Positions 25,813 to 34,254 of a DNA stretch of 64,000 bases are shown here, in pieces. Location of the stretch: the NCBI RefSeq assembly GCF_049274025.1, contig NZ_JBASRV010000049.1. One strand, written 5' to 3'. Position 1 is the first letter of the stretch. Every line of letters starts with the position of its first letter. The translations under genes and the position numbers were made by a program. A model generated the notes under the pieces. The model ran no database searches. It had not been told where the DNA came from and was given only the letters and a program-made list of their open reading frames with translations. Source of the DNA: Miniphocaeibacter sp012841535. GTDB lineage: Bacteria; Bacillota; Clostridia; Tissierellales; Peptoniphilaceae.

Positions 25813-26442
25813 ATGAGTAATAAAGAAACATTTATAAAGATTATATTCTCTATATCAGGCGTACTTATTATTGCATTAGGAGCGGCTATTTTAAATGTTG
25901 GCCAAGTAGGAGTCGATACCTACACTGCCTCAAATATTGCTATTGGTTCTTTATTTGGGCTCTCTTTAGGAACCTATCAATTTATATTAAATCTTATATT
26001 TTTATTTTTTATTTTTATTTTTGGAAGAAAGTATATTGGACCTGGTACTTTAATAACAATGGTCTCCATTGGTTTTTTAATAGATTATTTTACTAAACTC
26101 ATATCCAATATTATTTTTTTTGATTTAACCTTTCCTTTTAAGGTTTTATTCTTAATATTGGGAACTATATTTTTCACTTTTGGAGTTGCCTTTTATATTT
26201 CAGCTGACTTAGGTGTTGCTCCTTACGATGCCATAACCCTCGTAATAACTGATTATAGCCATATTCAGTACAAGTATATACGAATGGCTCAAGATATCAT
26301 CTTTATGATTTCTGCCTTGATTTTTGGAGGACCTGTAGGAATTGGTACTGTTATAAATGCATTTTTCAATGGTCCCTTAATTGATTTTTGGTATAAGAAA
26401 ATATCAAATCCTTTAATAAGAAAAATAACTATTAAAAATTAA
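25813..26442 (+). CDS. YczE/YyaS/YitT-family membrane protein
   Basis: 209 residues and five or six hydrophobic helices. The family pattern is repeated: GVDTYTASNIAIGSLFGLSLGTYQF in the first half (split here as GVDTYTASNIAIG and LSLGTYQF) and LGVAPYDAI in the second, ending with GPVGIGTVINAFFNGPLIDF. Members are integral membrane proteins of uncertain role (YczE is linked to surfactin production in Bacillus). Monocistronic, closed by a strong terminator. Confidence 0.88.
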   Translation: MSNKETFIKIIFSISGVLIIALGAAILNVGQVGVDTYTASNIAIGSLFGLSLGTYQFILNLIFLFFIFIFGRKYIGPGTLITMVSIGFLIDYFTKLISNIIFFDLTFPFKVLFLILGTIFFTFGVAFYISADLGVAPYDAITLVITDYSHIQYKYIRMAQDIIFMISALIFGGPVGIGTVINAFFNGPLIDFWYKKISNPLIRKITIKN

Positions 26443-26454
26443 ATTTAAACATAA

Positions 26455-26489
26455 AAAATTCATATATGCAAAGCATATATGAATTTTAT
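26455..26489. terminator. Bidirectional terminator
   Basis: AAAATTCATATATGC-aaa-GCATATATGAATTTT, a perfect 15-bp stem between convergent genes, with T/A tracts on both sides. Confidence 0.85.
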
Positions 26490-27169
26490 AATTTTTTTAT
26501 AAATTCCAAGGTAAATTTACTAGCCTTATCTGCTGCTATAATTTCAAAATCATCATAATCATCGTCACCGTCATCATCGGCTAAATCTGAAATACACCTT
26601 ATTACCATAAAGGGAATATTATTTAAGTAGGCTGTATGAGCAATTGCTGCCCCTTCCATTTCAACACAGTAAGCATTAAAATTATTTATAAGTTCTTCTT
26701 TTTTGGAAGAATCGGTAATAAATTGATCTCCTGTAATAACCAGTCCCTCAAAATATTTTTTATTTTCTAAAACCATTCTTGCAATTTCCAAATACTTTTC
26801 TTCTGCTTTAAATGATTTAATGTAAGGAGAATATTTTTCTAATAATCTTGAGTCAAAATCATGATAGGTTAGTTCATTGGCAACAACTAAATCAGTATGA
26901 CTTAATTTTTCATTTAATCCGCCTGCAATACCAGTATTAATAATAAAATCAGGTTTAAATTCATTTATTAATATTTGGCTTGTTATAGCAGCATTTACCT
27001 TACCTACGCCTGAATCTGTAAAAATAATTTTTTTATTCTCATAATCTCCTAAATAAAAAAGATGTCTGCCTATTCGTTTTTCTTCTATATTTGAAATTAC
27101 ATCTTTAAAAGCTCTAATTTCAGTATTTAGTGCAGAAACTATTCCTATTGTTTTTATATTACCAGACAT
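26486..27169 (-). CDS. mtnN: 5'-methylthioadenosine/S-adenosylhomocysteine nucleosidase
   Basis: MtnN (Pfs) hydrolyses MTA and SAH, clearing inhibitory by-products of SAM metabolism. About 227 residues: catalytic Glu in SALNTEIRAF, the NTGIAGGL loop, YCVEMEGAAIAH and catalytic Asp in RCISDLAD are all present. A poly-Asp patch (DDDGDDDYDD) follows the last motif, which is longer than usual. The start overlaps the 3' end of mnmA; ATG at 27169 lies 10 nt after GGAGGT, and an in-frame TTG at 27175 is the alternative. Confidence 0.93.
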   Translation of the reverse strand: MSGNIKTIGIVSALNTEIRAFKDVISNIEEKRIGRHLFYLGDYENKKIIFTDSGVGKVNAAITSQILINEFKPDFIINTGIAGGLNEKLSHTDLVVANELTYHDFDSRLLEKYSPYIKSFKAEEKYLEIARMVLENKKYFEGLVITGDQFITDSSKKEELINNFNAYCVEMEGAAIAHTAYLNNIPFMVIRCISDLADDDGDDDYDDFEIIAADKASKFTLEFIKKL

Positions 27170-28232
27170 TTTCAATTATACCTCCACCTACAACAATATC
27201 TCCATCATACATTACAGCAGATTGTCCTCTAGAAGGAGCTCTAACAGGTTCTTCAAATTCTATAAGCAATTTATCTTCTTCTTGAGTAACCATAGCCTTA
27301 TATTCATTAACTCCATGTCTAATTTTCACAGTTACTTCCAATGGTCTTTTAATATCATCTACTGAAATTAAATTATAATCTCTTACTTCAATGTATTTTT
27401 TATACAGAGATTCATCATCAGATAAGGTTATTTCCTTTGTTATAGGATTAATTTTACTAACAAATACCCTTTTTCCTAAGGCAATACCTAGACCTCTTCT
27501 TTGTCCAATAGTATAATATACAATTCCCTTATGTTTACCTAGTATATTACCATCTTCATCTATAAAGTTTCCTACACCAACTACACTGGGATTTCTTGTT
27601 TTTATGAAATTTCCATGGTCATCTTCATTAATAAAGCAGATTTCTTCACTATCTTTTTTACTATAGGTTACAATCCCACTTTTTTCACCTATTTCTCGAA
27701 CTTCATCTTTTGTTAAATCCCCTAAAGGAAATATTACCTCCTTTAATACCTCTTGATTTAAATTATATAAAAAATATGTTTGATCTTTTTTAGCATCTTT
27801 GGCTTTTTTTAACAAATATCTTTTTTTATCTTTATCGTATTCTACCTTTGCATAATGACCTGTAGAAATAAAATCTCCACCAAGTTTTTTTATTTCTTTA
27901 AAAAATTCACCAAATTTAATATATTTATTACATCTAACACAAGGGTTTGGCGTATAGCCTAGTGAATATTCCTTTACAAAACTTTCAATAACAGCTTGGT
28001 CAAACTCCTTCTTTAAATCTATAATATAATGTTCTATTCCCAAATCCTTTGCTACTAATTTTGCCTCTTCTGTAGCATTGGCCAATGAGCAATACTTTTC
28101 TTTAAATAATTCCCCTTCTGGAATCATATTCATAGTTGCACCAGCAACTTCATATCCTTGTTTTCGTAAAAGTAGCGCTGAAACTGAACTATCAACGCCA
28201 CCACTCATACCTAATATTACTTTTTTAGTCAT
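27159..28232 (-). CDS. mnmA: tRNA-specific 2-thiouridylase MnmA
   Basis: MnmA makes s2U34 in tRNA-Lys, -Glu and -Gln, using sulfur relayed from a cysteine desulfurase. 357 residues: PP-loop SGGVDSS at 10-16, catalytic Cys98 in NPCVRC and Cys199 in EEICF, and the C-terminal beta-barrel RHG, EPVRAPSRGQ, MYDGD segment. It overlaps mtnN by 11 nt and follows the degV-like gene closely. Confidence 0.95.
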   Translation of the reverse strand: MTKKVILGMSGGVDSSVSALLLRKQGYEVAGATMNMIPEGELFKEKYCSLANATEEAKLVAKDLGIEHYIIDLKKEFDQAVIESFVKEYSLGYTPNPCVRCNKYIKFGEFFKEIKKLGGDFISTGHYAKVEYDKDKKRYLLKKAKDAKKDQTYFLYNLNQEVLKEVIFPLGDLTKDEVREIGEKSGIVTYSKKDSEEICFINEDDHGNFIKTRNPSVVGVGNFIDEDGNILGKHKGIVYYTIGQRRGLGIALGKRVFVSKINPITKEITLSDDESLYKKYIEVRDYNLISVDDIKRPLEVTVKIRHGVNEYKAMVTQEEDKLLIEFEEPVRAPSRGQSAVMYDGDIVVGGGIIENVW

Positions 28233-28240
28233 AACCCTCC

Positions 28241-29074
28241 TTAAAAAGCTACTATTACTCCTCCTGTATTTGCATATACAGAGGAAAGCATTCCTGTTTC
28301 TACAATTTCTATATTTTTGAAATTACATCTTTTACTTACATTATTTTTTAAATTCTTGGCTCTATCAGCTGCATCACAATGAGCTATTATTAATGTTTTA
28401 TTTTCAAAATTATCATAGGTTTCTGCTATTGTATCAACTAATTTATTTGCAGCATTGTTATAGCCTCTGGTTTTAGCAAAAACACCTATTTGTCCGTTAT
28501 CTGCCTCCATTACAGGTTTAAATGATAAAGCTTTTGCTATTGTTCCTGTAAATTTTGACATTCTTCCATTTTTTACCAGTGTATCAAATTTATCTAAAAT
28601 AAAATATGTTTTCATATTCTCTATAAAATCTTCAACTTTACTTACTATATCTTCAAAATTTAAACCAGCTTCAATATATTCCTTTATTTTTAGAGCTATT
28701 AAGGTTTCTCCTGAAGCGGCACTTTTACTATCAAATACATGTATTTTTGCTTCATTTTCCTCTAGAAACATATTTTTTGCTAAAGTAGCATTGTTGTAAG
28801 TTGCACTTAATTTCGAGGATATTGTTACAATGAAAATTTCTTTTTTCTCTTTAAATTTTTCCATAAATAAATTAGGTGAAGGAGCTGCAGTTGTTGGTGC
28901 TGTTTTACTTTCATCAACATTTTTCATAAATTTTTTTTAATCCGTTTTACCATCATCTACAAAAGTCTCTCCATTAACATCTATATTAAAAGGAACTAAT
29001 TCAACCTTAACTTCTTTACTTAACTTTTTATTTAAATCACAGCTTGAATCAGCTATTAAAATATAATCTTGCAT
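28241..29074 (-). pseudogene. degV: DegV family fatty-acid-binding protein with in-frame stop codon
   Basis: DegV-type proteins (FakB-like) bind fatty acids for the FakA kinase. A good start with GGAGGAAG lies at 29072-29074 and encodes MQDYILIADSSCDLNKKLSK and VELVPFNIDVNGETFVDDG, exactly a DegV N-terminus. After 45 codons there is a TAA (28937-28939). The same frame then continues as MKNVDESKTAPTTAAPSP through the rest of the family to IVETGMLSSVYANTGGVIVA. One base change would restore a 277-residue protein. The 228-codon downstream part could be re-initiated at 28927 but would lack the first strand, and no strong RBS precedes it. Confidence 0.85.
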
Positions 29075-29082
29075 ACTTCCTC

Positions 29083-30426
29083 CTAAGAACATCTGTCCTC
29101 AATTATTTTTACTAATTTTTCCGCTTCTTTCCTTAGAACATTTTGGTCCTTACCTTCTATCATTACTCTTACTAAAGGCTCTGTTCCCGAAGGTCGAATT
29201 AAAACTCTTCCTTCTCCATTAAATTTTTCTTCTAATTTTCTTATTTCCTCTAAAATAAATTCATCTTTTTTATAATTGTTCTTATTTTCATTAGAAACTT
29301 TAGCGTTTATTAATACTTGTGGGTAGGTTATCATTAATTCATTTAATTCAGACATCCTTTTTCCAGATTCAAGCATTACTTCTAAAATCTTTAAGGAGGA
29401 TAACATTCCATCACCTGTTGTATTATCGTCTAAAAAAATTATATGACCAGATTGCTCTCCCCCAAGAGAATAGCCATCTTTTCTCATTATTTCTAGTACG
29501 TATCTGTCACCAACATTGGATTTTTTCAACTCTACATTTATTTTGCTTAAGTATTCATCTAAACCAATATTAGTCATAACCGTACCTACTACTCCGGAAT
29601 TTTTTAAGGTTCCTTTGTTTTTCATATGATAAGCACAAGCAGCTAAGTAATGGTCTCCATCTAATGTATTACCATTTTCATCAACTGTTATAAGTCTATC
29701 GCCATCACCATCATAGCTAAAACCTACATCAGACTTTGTTTTTTTCACAAGGTTTTCAATTTCTTCTGGATTAGTTGATCCACAATTTAAATTTATATTA
29801 AGTCCATTTGGTTCTGTATGAATTGCAGTAACATTCGCTCCTAAATCTTTAAATAATCTAGGTGCTATTTCATAAGTAGCTCCATTGCCACAATCAAGTG
29901 AAATATTTACTCCTGTTAAATCAAGATTTACTCTTGATTTTAAATATTCTAAATATAACTCCTTAGCATCTTCTTTAAATTCAACTGTACCTAAATCCTT
30001 ACCTATTGGTCTAACATCTATTTTTTTATAATTTTCTATAATGTTTTCTATTTCTTCTTCTACTTCATCAGGTAATTTAAAGCCATCGCTACCAAAATAT
30101 TTTATTCCATTAAACTCAGCTGGATTATGAGAAGCTGAAATAACTATTCCCGCCTCTGCACCATAATATTTAGTTAAGTATGCAATAGCTGGTGTTGGTA
30201 TTACCCCTAGTAGATATACATTATATCCCATAGATGTATAACCTGCTACTAAGGCACTTTCTAACATATCTCCTGATTTTCTAGTATCTTTTCCAATTAT
30301 TATTAATTTGTTATTGTCTTCATTTAATTTATATGCCGACGCTCTAGCAACTTTATAAGCTAATTCTGGAGTTAATTCCTTATTTGCCACTCCTCTTATT
30401 CCATCAGTTCCAAAATATTTTCCCAT
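29083..30426 (-). CDS. glmM: Phosphoglucosamine mutase GlmM
   Basis: GlmM converts glucosamine-6-phosphate to glucosamine-1-phosphate for peptidoglycan synthesis. 447 residues starting MGKYFGTDGIRG. Catalytic Ser99 lies in ISASHNP, the metal loop DGDGDR near 240, GGEQSGH near 325, and the phosphate-binding RPSGTEP near the end. The start is set at 30426 because AGGAGG lies just before it; the longer frame (to 30456) runs into cdaR. The cdaA-cdaR-glmM order is conserved, and GlmM can regulate CdaA. Confidence 0.97.
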   Translation of the reverse strand: MGKYFGTDGIRGVANKELTPELAYKVARASAYKLNEDNNKLIIIGKDTRKSGDMLESALVAGYTSMGYNVYLLGVIPTPAIAYLTKYYGAEAGIVISASHNPAEFNGIKYFGSDGFKLPDEVEEEIENIIENYKKIDVRPIGKDLGTVEFKEDAKELYLEYLKSRVNLDLTGVNISLDCGNGATYEIAPRLFKDLGANVTAIHTEPNGLNINLNCGSTNPEEIENLVKKTKSDVGFSYDGDGDRLITVDENGNTLDGDHYLAACAYHMKNKGTLKNSGVVGTVMTNIGLDEYLSKINVELKKSNVGDRYVLEIMRKDGYSLGGEQSGHIIFLDDNTTGDGMLSSLKILEVMLESGKRMSELNELMITYPQVLINAKVSNENKNNYKKDEFILEEIRKLEEKFNGEGRVLIRPSGTEPLVRVMIEGKDQNVLRKEAEKLVKIIEDRCS

Positions 30427-30442
30427 TTTTCCTCCTATGATA

Positions 30443-31684
30443 TTATTCAATTTCAATAGTAATTTTTGAAGGACTAATTATAATATTATCTACTCCCTCA
30501 ATACTTTCTGCTTGAATAGTAACATCGTGTTTGCCTTGTTTTAACCCTTTAATATCGATACTTAAAATAATATCATCTACTTTAATATTTTTTATTTTTT
30601 CCTCAGCTCCATATATATCAATATCTATATCATTTTCGCTATTTGGAAATAAAACACCACTATTTTCATCATTGTTTAATATTTTTAATTCTGAAAGTTC
30701 TTTAACTAACCTTTTACTAGTAACACCTGTTTCTTCTGAATGTGTAATTATTTGCACATCTATCGTTTCTTCTCCATTTTCTCCTGTTAATAATGTTACG
30801 CCTTCAGGTAAATCCAATTTAACTTTTAAAGTAGCATTACTAGTAATACCTTGTAAATCTATTGGCTCTGTATTTACTTCAGTAATATTCTTCAATATTT
30901 TCTCTTCACCAAGTATAGTTACTTTATCCTTACTTAGTTTTAAATCTGACATTGAAAAATTTTCAGGTTCATTTTTAACAACTGGTTTAATAGAAACCTG
31001 TTTACTACTAGAAATATAAATATTAACAGTAGCCTTTGTATTATCCATTATTAAGTTCTTCATTGGATCACCATTTCTATCATATACTTCAATATCTTTG
31101 GTGATTTTACCACTTTCTGTTATTACGGACAAGTCCAATGTTACTTTAACTTGGTCTTTATCTATTTTTGCAACTTCCTTTTTAAAACCGCTTATTTTTA
31201 CTTCTTTCGGTACAGGTTCAGCTTCTATTAACTGCATATTATTAGATGGAAGTTCTCCTATTGTATCTACCTTAATAGGAAATGATTTTTCTACTTCTTC
31301 ATCAAATTTAAAGGTCATCTTATCATGAGATTTATTAACTATAGTTACTCCATCAGGTACTGTATATTTTAAATCAATTTCTGCTGAATCCCCTGTTACT
31401 CCATACATATCTGCAGTTACAATAATATCCGAACGCTTAATTTCATTTAATTTCTTAATTGTCCCTCTAAGTTCAACATTTACAACTGGTTCTATTGGAT
31501 CGACAATAGCCAAGTTCCTTTTTGTTAAATAATCTTCACTTTTTATTGTTACTTCTATATTCTTATAGTTAGCTGTAGTTGTAGGGTTTTTATCCATAAC
31601 TACATAATACCAAAGTCCAATTGCAAATAATAAAGAAATTAATTTTAAATGCCAATTATTTTTCAATCTACTCTTCATAGTCAT
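30443..31684 (-). CDS. cdaR: CdaA regulatory protein CdaR (YbbR domains)
   Basis: 413 residues: an N-terminal membrane anchor (about 12-30, KLISLLFAIGLWYYVV) followed by four extracytoplasmic YbbR-type beta domains. They are recognisable from repeated V-x-LxG / IxVTADM-like strands and the recurring KEVKISGF, KDKVTILGEE and NDIDIDIYG edges. CdaR binds and modulates the diadenylate cyclase CdaA. It overlaps cdaA by 17 nt. Confidence 0.93.
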   Translation of the reverse strand: MTMKSRLKNNWHLKLISLLFAIGLWYYVVMDKNPTTTANYKNIEVTIKSEDYLTKRNLAIVDPIEPVVNVELRGTIKKLNEIKRSDIIVTADMYGVTGDSAEIDLKYTVPDGVTIVNKSHDKMTFKFDEEVEKSFPIKVDTIGELPSNNMQLIEAEPVPKEVKISGFKKEVAKIDKDQVKVTLDLSVITESGKITKDIEVYDRNGDPMKNLIMDNTKATVNIYISSSKQVSIKPVVKNEPENFSMSDLKLSKDKVTILGEEKILKNITEVNTEPIDLQGITSNATLKVKLDLPEGVTLLTGENGEETIDVQIITHSEETGVTSKRLVKELSELKILNNDENSGVLFPNSENDIDIDIYGAEEKIKNIKVDDIILSIDIKGLKQGKHDVTIQAESIEGVDNIIISPSKITIEIE

Positions 31685-32486
31685 TCACGCTTTCCTCATT
31701 ATTTACATTATAAAATTTCATTAAAATGTCTTCTAATGTTTCAACATCAATATATCTTTGTAATTCTCCTTTTTCAGCAATTGAAATTGTTCCTGTTTCT
31801 TCAGAAACTACAACAGATAAACAATCTGACTTTTCCGAAATTCCTAATGCAGCCCTATGTCTAGTACCTAATTCCTTAGAAATAGATTGATTTTCAGACA
31901 TAGGTAAAAAACATGATGCAGCTTTTATAGTAGATTCCCTAATAATAACTGCCCCATCATGTAATGGAGTGTTAGGAATAAATATATTGATTAATAATTC
32001 ACTTGAAATTACAGCATTTAGTAAAGTTCCTGTTTCTATTACTTCATTTAAACCCGTTCTACGTTCAAATACTATTAATGCTCCTATTTTTTGTCTCGCT
32101 AAAGAAGCTACAGCTCGAGTAATTTCAGTAGAGTTACGCTTTGCTGCATCATATTGTAGATCTACAAAGGATTTTTTAAAAAGATTACTTGTACCTATAT
32201 ACTCTAACATTCTCCTTAATTCTGGCTGAAAAACAACAATTATTAATACAAAACCTGCAGTCCATGCCTGTTTTAAAATCCATGAAACTGTATATAAATT
32301 TAAAATATCACTTATTATAGAGAAAAAGAAAATAGCTAAAATTCCCTTCATTAATTGTTCTGCCCTTGTTTCTTTAATAAGAATATATATTTTATAAATT
32401 GCTACGGCAACAATAAGTATATCTATAATATCTTGTACTCTAATTGTTGATATAAAACTAAAAAAATTATTTAAACCTTCTGTCAT
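31668..32486 (-). CDS. cdaA: Diadenylate cyclase CdaA
   Basis: CdaA makes the essential second messenger c-di-AMP, which controls potassium and osmolyte balance. 272 residues with three N-terminal membrane helices (about 18-38, 47-65, 75-90), then the DAC domain with DGA at 177-179 and RHR at 209-211, both catalytic motifs intact. First gene of cdaA-cdaR-glmM. Confidence 0.96.
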   Translation of the reverse strand: MTEGLNNFFSFISTIRVQDIIDILIVAVAIYKIYILIKETRAEQLMKGILAIFFFSIISDILNLYTVSWILKQAWTAGFVLIIVVFQPELRRMLEYIGTSNLFKKSFVDLQYDAAKRNSTEITRAVASLARQKIGALIVFERRTGLNEVIETGTLLNAVISSELLINIFIPNTPLHDGAVIIRESTIKAASCFLPMSENQSISKELGTRHRAALGISEKSDCLSVVVSEETGTISIAEKGELQRYIDVETLEDILMKFYNVNNEESVNDYEE

Positions 32487-32539
32487 ATTATCATTCCTTG
32501 TTTTTACTTCAACTATAATTTTACCATATGTTTAATATT

Positions 32540-32577
32540 ATAAAAACAAATAATCTCGCAAAACACGAGATTATTCC
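32540..32577 (-). terminator. Terminator after the YqeY-like gene
   Basis: On the minus strand AATAATCTCG-7-CGAGATTATT is followed by TGTTTTTAT. It lies in the gap between the YqeY-like gene and cdaA. Confidence 0.8.
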
Positions 32578-33014
32578 AATATTTTATCTATTACCAAATT
32601 TACGGTTTTTCCATCAGTTTTGCCTTTGAATTTACCTAAAACCTCTTTTATAATAACTCCCTTATTTCTTTTTGTTTTTTCTAGATTTTTTTCATCTATG
32701 ATATTAAGAATTTCTTTAGTTAATTCTTCTTCTGACATTTGTTCTGGAAGGTAACCTTCTATTATATCTATTCTTCTTTTAGTTTCGTCTATAATATCCT
32801 GTCTATTTTCTGGAGTAGCTTCTAAAGTATCTTTTAATTGTTTTAATTCTTTTTGTACAAAAACTAAAGCTTCTTCATCTGTTAATTCTTTTTTGTTTTC
32901 TTTTTCCGCTAAAGATATTGATGACATTAGCAAGGTAATAACATTTACTCTATCTCTGTCTTTTTCCTTCATTGCCTTCATTTTATCTTTTCTTAATCTG
33001 TCTAAAAAACTCAT
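32571..33014 (-). CDS. GatB/YqeY domain-containing protein
   Basis: 147 residues, all-helical, with the family N-terminus LDRLRKDKMKAMKEKD and the middle EKELKQLKDTLEA-like helix (here QKELKQLKDTLEA), YLPEQMSEEEL and the C-terminal GKTDGKTVNLVIDKIL. YqeY proteins share the GatB tail domain and are thought to contact tRNA; the exact function is unknown. It lies 10 nt after the PAP2 gene at 33025. Confidence 0.93.
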   Translation of the reverse strand: MSFLDRLRKDKMKAMKEKDRDRVNVITLLMSSISLAEKENKKELTDEEALVFVQKELKQLKDTLEATPENRQDIIDETKRRIDIIEGYLPEQMSEEELTKEILNIIDEKNLEKTKRNKGVIIKEVLGKFKGKTDGKTVNLVIDKILE

Positions 33015-33024
33015 ATTTCCTCCT

Positions 33025-33648
33025 TTAATTAAATAACCAGTTAATATAATATCCTGTATTGTATATTTCTACTACCCACCAATTACACAATAATCCTAAA
33101 ATCAATCCTACTGTAACATCTGTAAACCAATGTACTCCTAGGACCAATCTACTAAATCCTATTAAAATCCCAAATACAAACATTAAGAAAAATATTTCTG
33201 CGTATCCTGCTAATCCACCAGTTATAATATATCCTAAGGTTAAATAATAGGCCATGCCTACTGTAGAGTGACCACTTGGAAATGAATAGCCAATGTACTT
33301 AAATTCTTGTGATTTTGTAGGCCTACTAACTCTAAATAAGAATTTTAGTATTTGACTAATTCCTACTGAAAAAACCACCGATAATATTATTGCTGTTGCC
33401 TTATCAAGCATTTTTTCAGATATTAAATAAAACAATATAGGAATCGAAATAATTAGTATGGTTTCAACATTAGCAAATGTTGTAATCATATTCATTACAT
33501 GTTTAAATTGCTTAGTTGCATTTTTATAGAAAAATTCTCTAACTTTTAAGTCTATTGAAAAACCACTACTTTTCGTTAAAATTCTTCCAAATAGCAAGGT
33601 CAAAGCTAAAATTATAACTGTAAAAATTATAATAAAATTATCAATCAT
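33025..33648 (-). CDS. PAP2 superfamily phosphatase (second of a pair)
   Basis: 207 residues and about six membrane helices. The three-part phosphatase signature is present: KFLFRVSRP near 104-112, SFPSGHST near 127-134 and SRLVLGVHWFTDVTVG near 168-183. Such proteins dephosphorylate lipid phosphates such as undecaprenyl or phosphatidylglycerol phosphate at the outer face of the membrane. It overlaps the preceding PAP2 gene by 8 nt, giving a tandem pair. Confidence 0.92.
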   Translation of the reverse strand: MIDNFIIIFTVIILALTLLFGRILTKSSGFSIDLKVREFFYKNATKQFKHVMNMITTFANVETILIISIPILFYLISEKMLDKATAIILSVVFSVGISQILKFLFRVSRPTKSQEFKYIGYSFPSGHSTVGMAYYLTLGYIITGGLAGYAEIFFLMFVFGILIGFSRLVLGVHWFTDVTVGLILGLLCNWWVVEIYNTGYYINWLFN

Positions 33649-34252
33649 ATTTCACCTTTAATTTATTATATAAGTCAATACTTATCATTGATATAGAATA
33701 CCCTAATAACAATCCAAAAATAACATCTGTAGGCCAATGAACTCCTAATGCTAATCTACTAAAACCTATTAAAAATGGAATTAGTAAAAAAGGAATTAAA
33801 ACTATTGCATTAACCTTTTTTATTTTTAAAATCCTAAATATAGTCCAGTAAGTTGCTGCACTTGTTATGGAATGACCACTAGGATAACTGAAACCACCTT
33901 GATTTACAGCAAAAAACTCCTCTGGTCTTACTCTTTGAAAAATATTTTTAAATACCTGCATTGTTAACACTGCAATTAATATAGCAAATAAAATTGTAAC
34001 AAATTCAGCATAATTCCTTCTGAATAACAAGTATATGGAAACCGGTATAAAAATAATAAAATAGGATTCAACATTGCCTAAAATAGTCATACTCTTAAAA
34101 AACATATTCGGTTTTATATTGTCTCTTATTAAAGATAATAATTTAAAATCTATTAAAGTATATTTATTTCCATTAAATTTTAAATATAAACCAAAAGAAA
34201 TAAATAATATAAAGAAAATTAATATAATTAAAAATTTCTTTTTACTTTTTAT
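33641..34252 (-). CDS. PAP2 superfamily phosphatase with apparent AUA start
   Basis: About 203 residues. The signature motifs KNIFQRVRP, SYPSGHS and SRLALGVHWPTDVIFG are intact. The first ATG (34105) would remove the first membrane helix. The same frame is open upstream for 49 more codons and encodes KSKKKFLIILIFFILFISFG plus the loop before MFFKSMTILGN, which fits the family. No ATG, GTG or TTG is available there. An ATA codon (34250-34252) lies 7 nt after a perfect AAGGAG and 2 nt after the stop of the preceding gene, so AUA initiation (or a mutated ATG) is the simplest reading. Confidence 0.85.
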   Translation of the reverse strand: MKSKKKFLIILIFFILFISFGLYLKFNGNKYTLIDFKLLSLIRDNIKPNMFFKSMTILGNVESYFIIFIPVSIYLLFRRNYAEFVTILFAILIAVLTMQVFKNIFQRVRPEEFFAVNQGGFSYPSGHSITSAATYWTIFRILKIKKVNAIVLIPFLLIPFLIGFSRLALGVHWPTDVIFGLLLGYSISMISIDLYNKLKVKYD

Positions 34253-34254
34253 AA

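Noticed and set aside
30531..31019. 162-codon plus-strand open frame
   Set aside because: Antisense of the cdaR YbbR repeats; composition is only a reflection of that gene.
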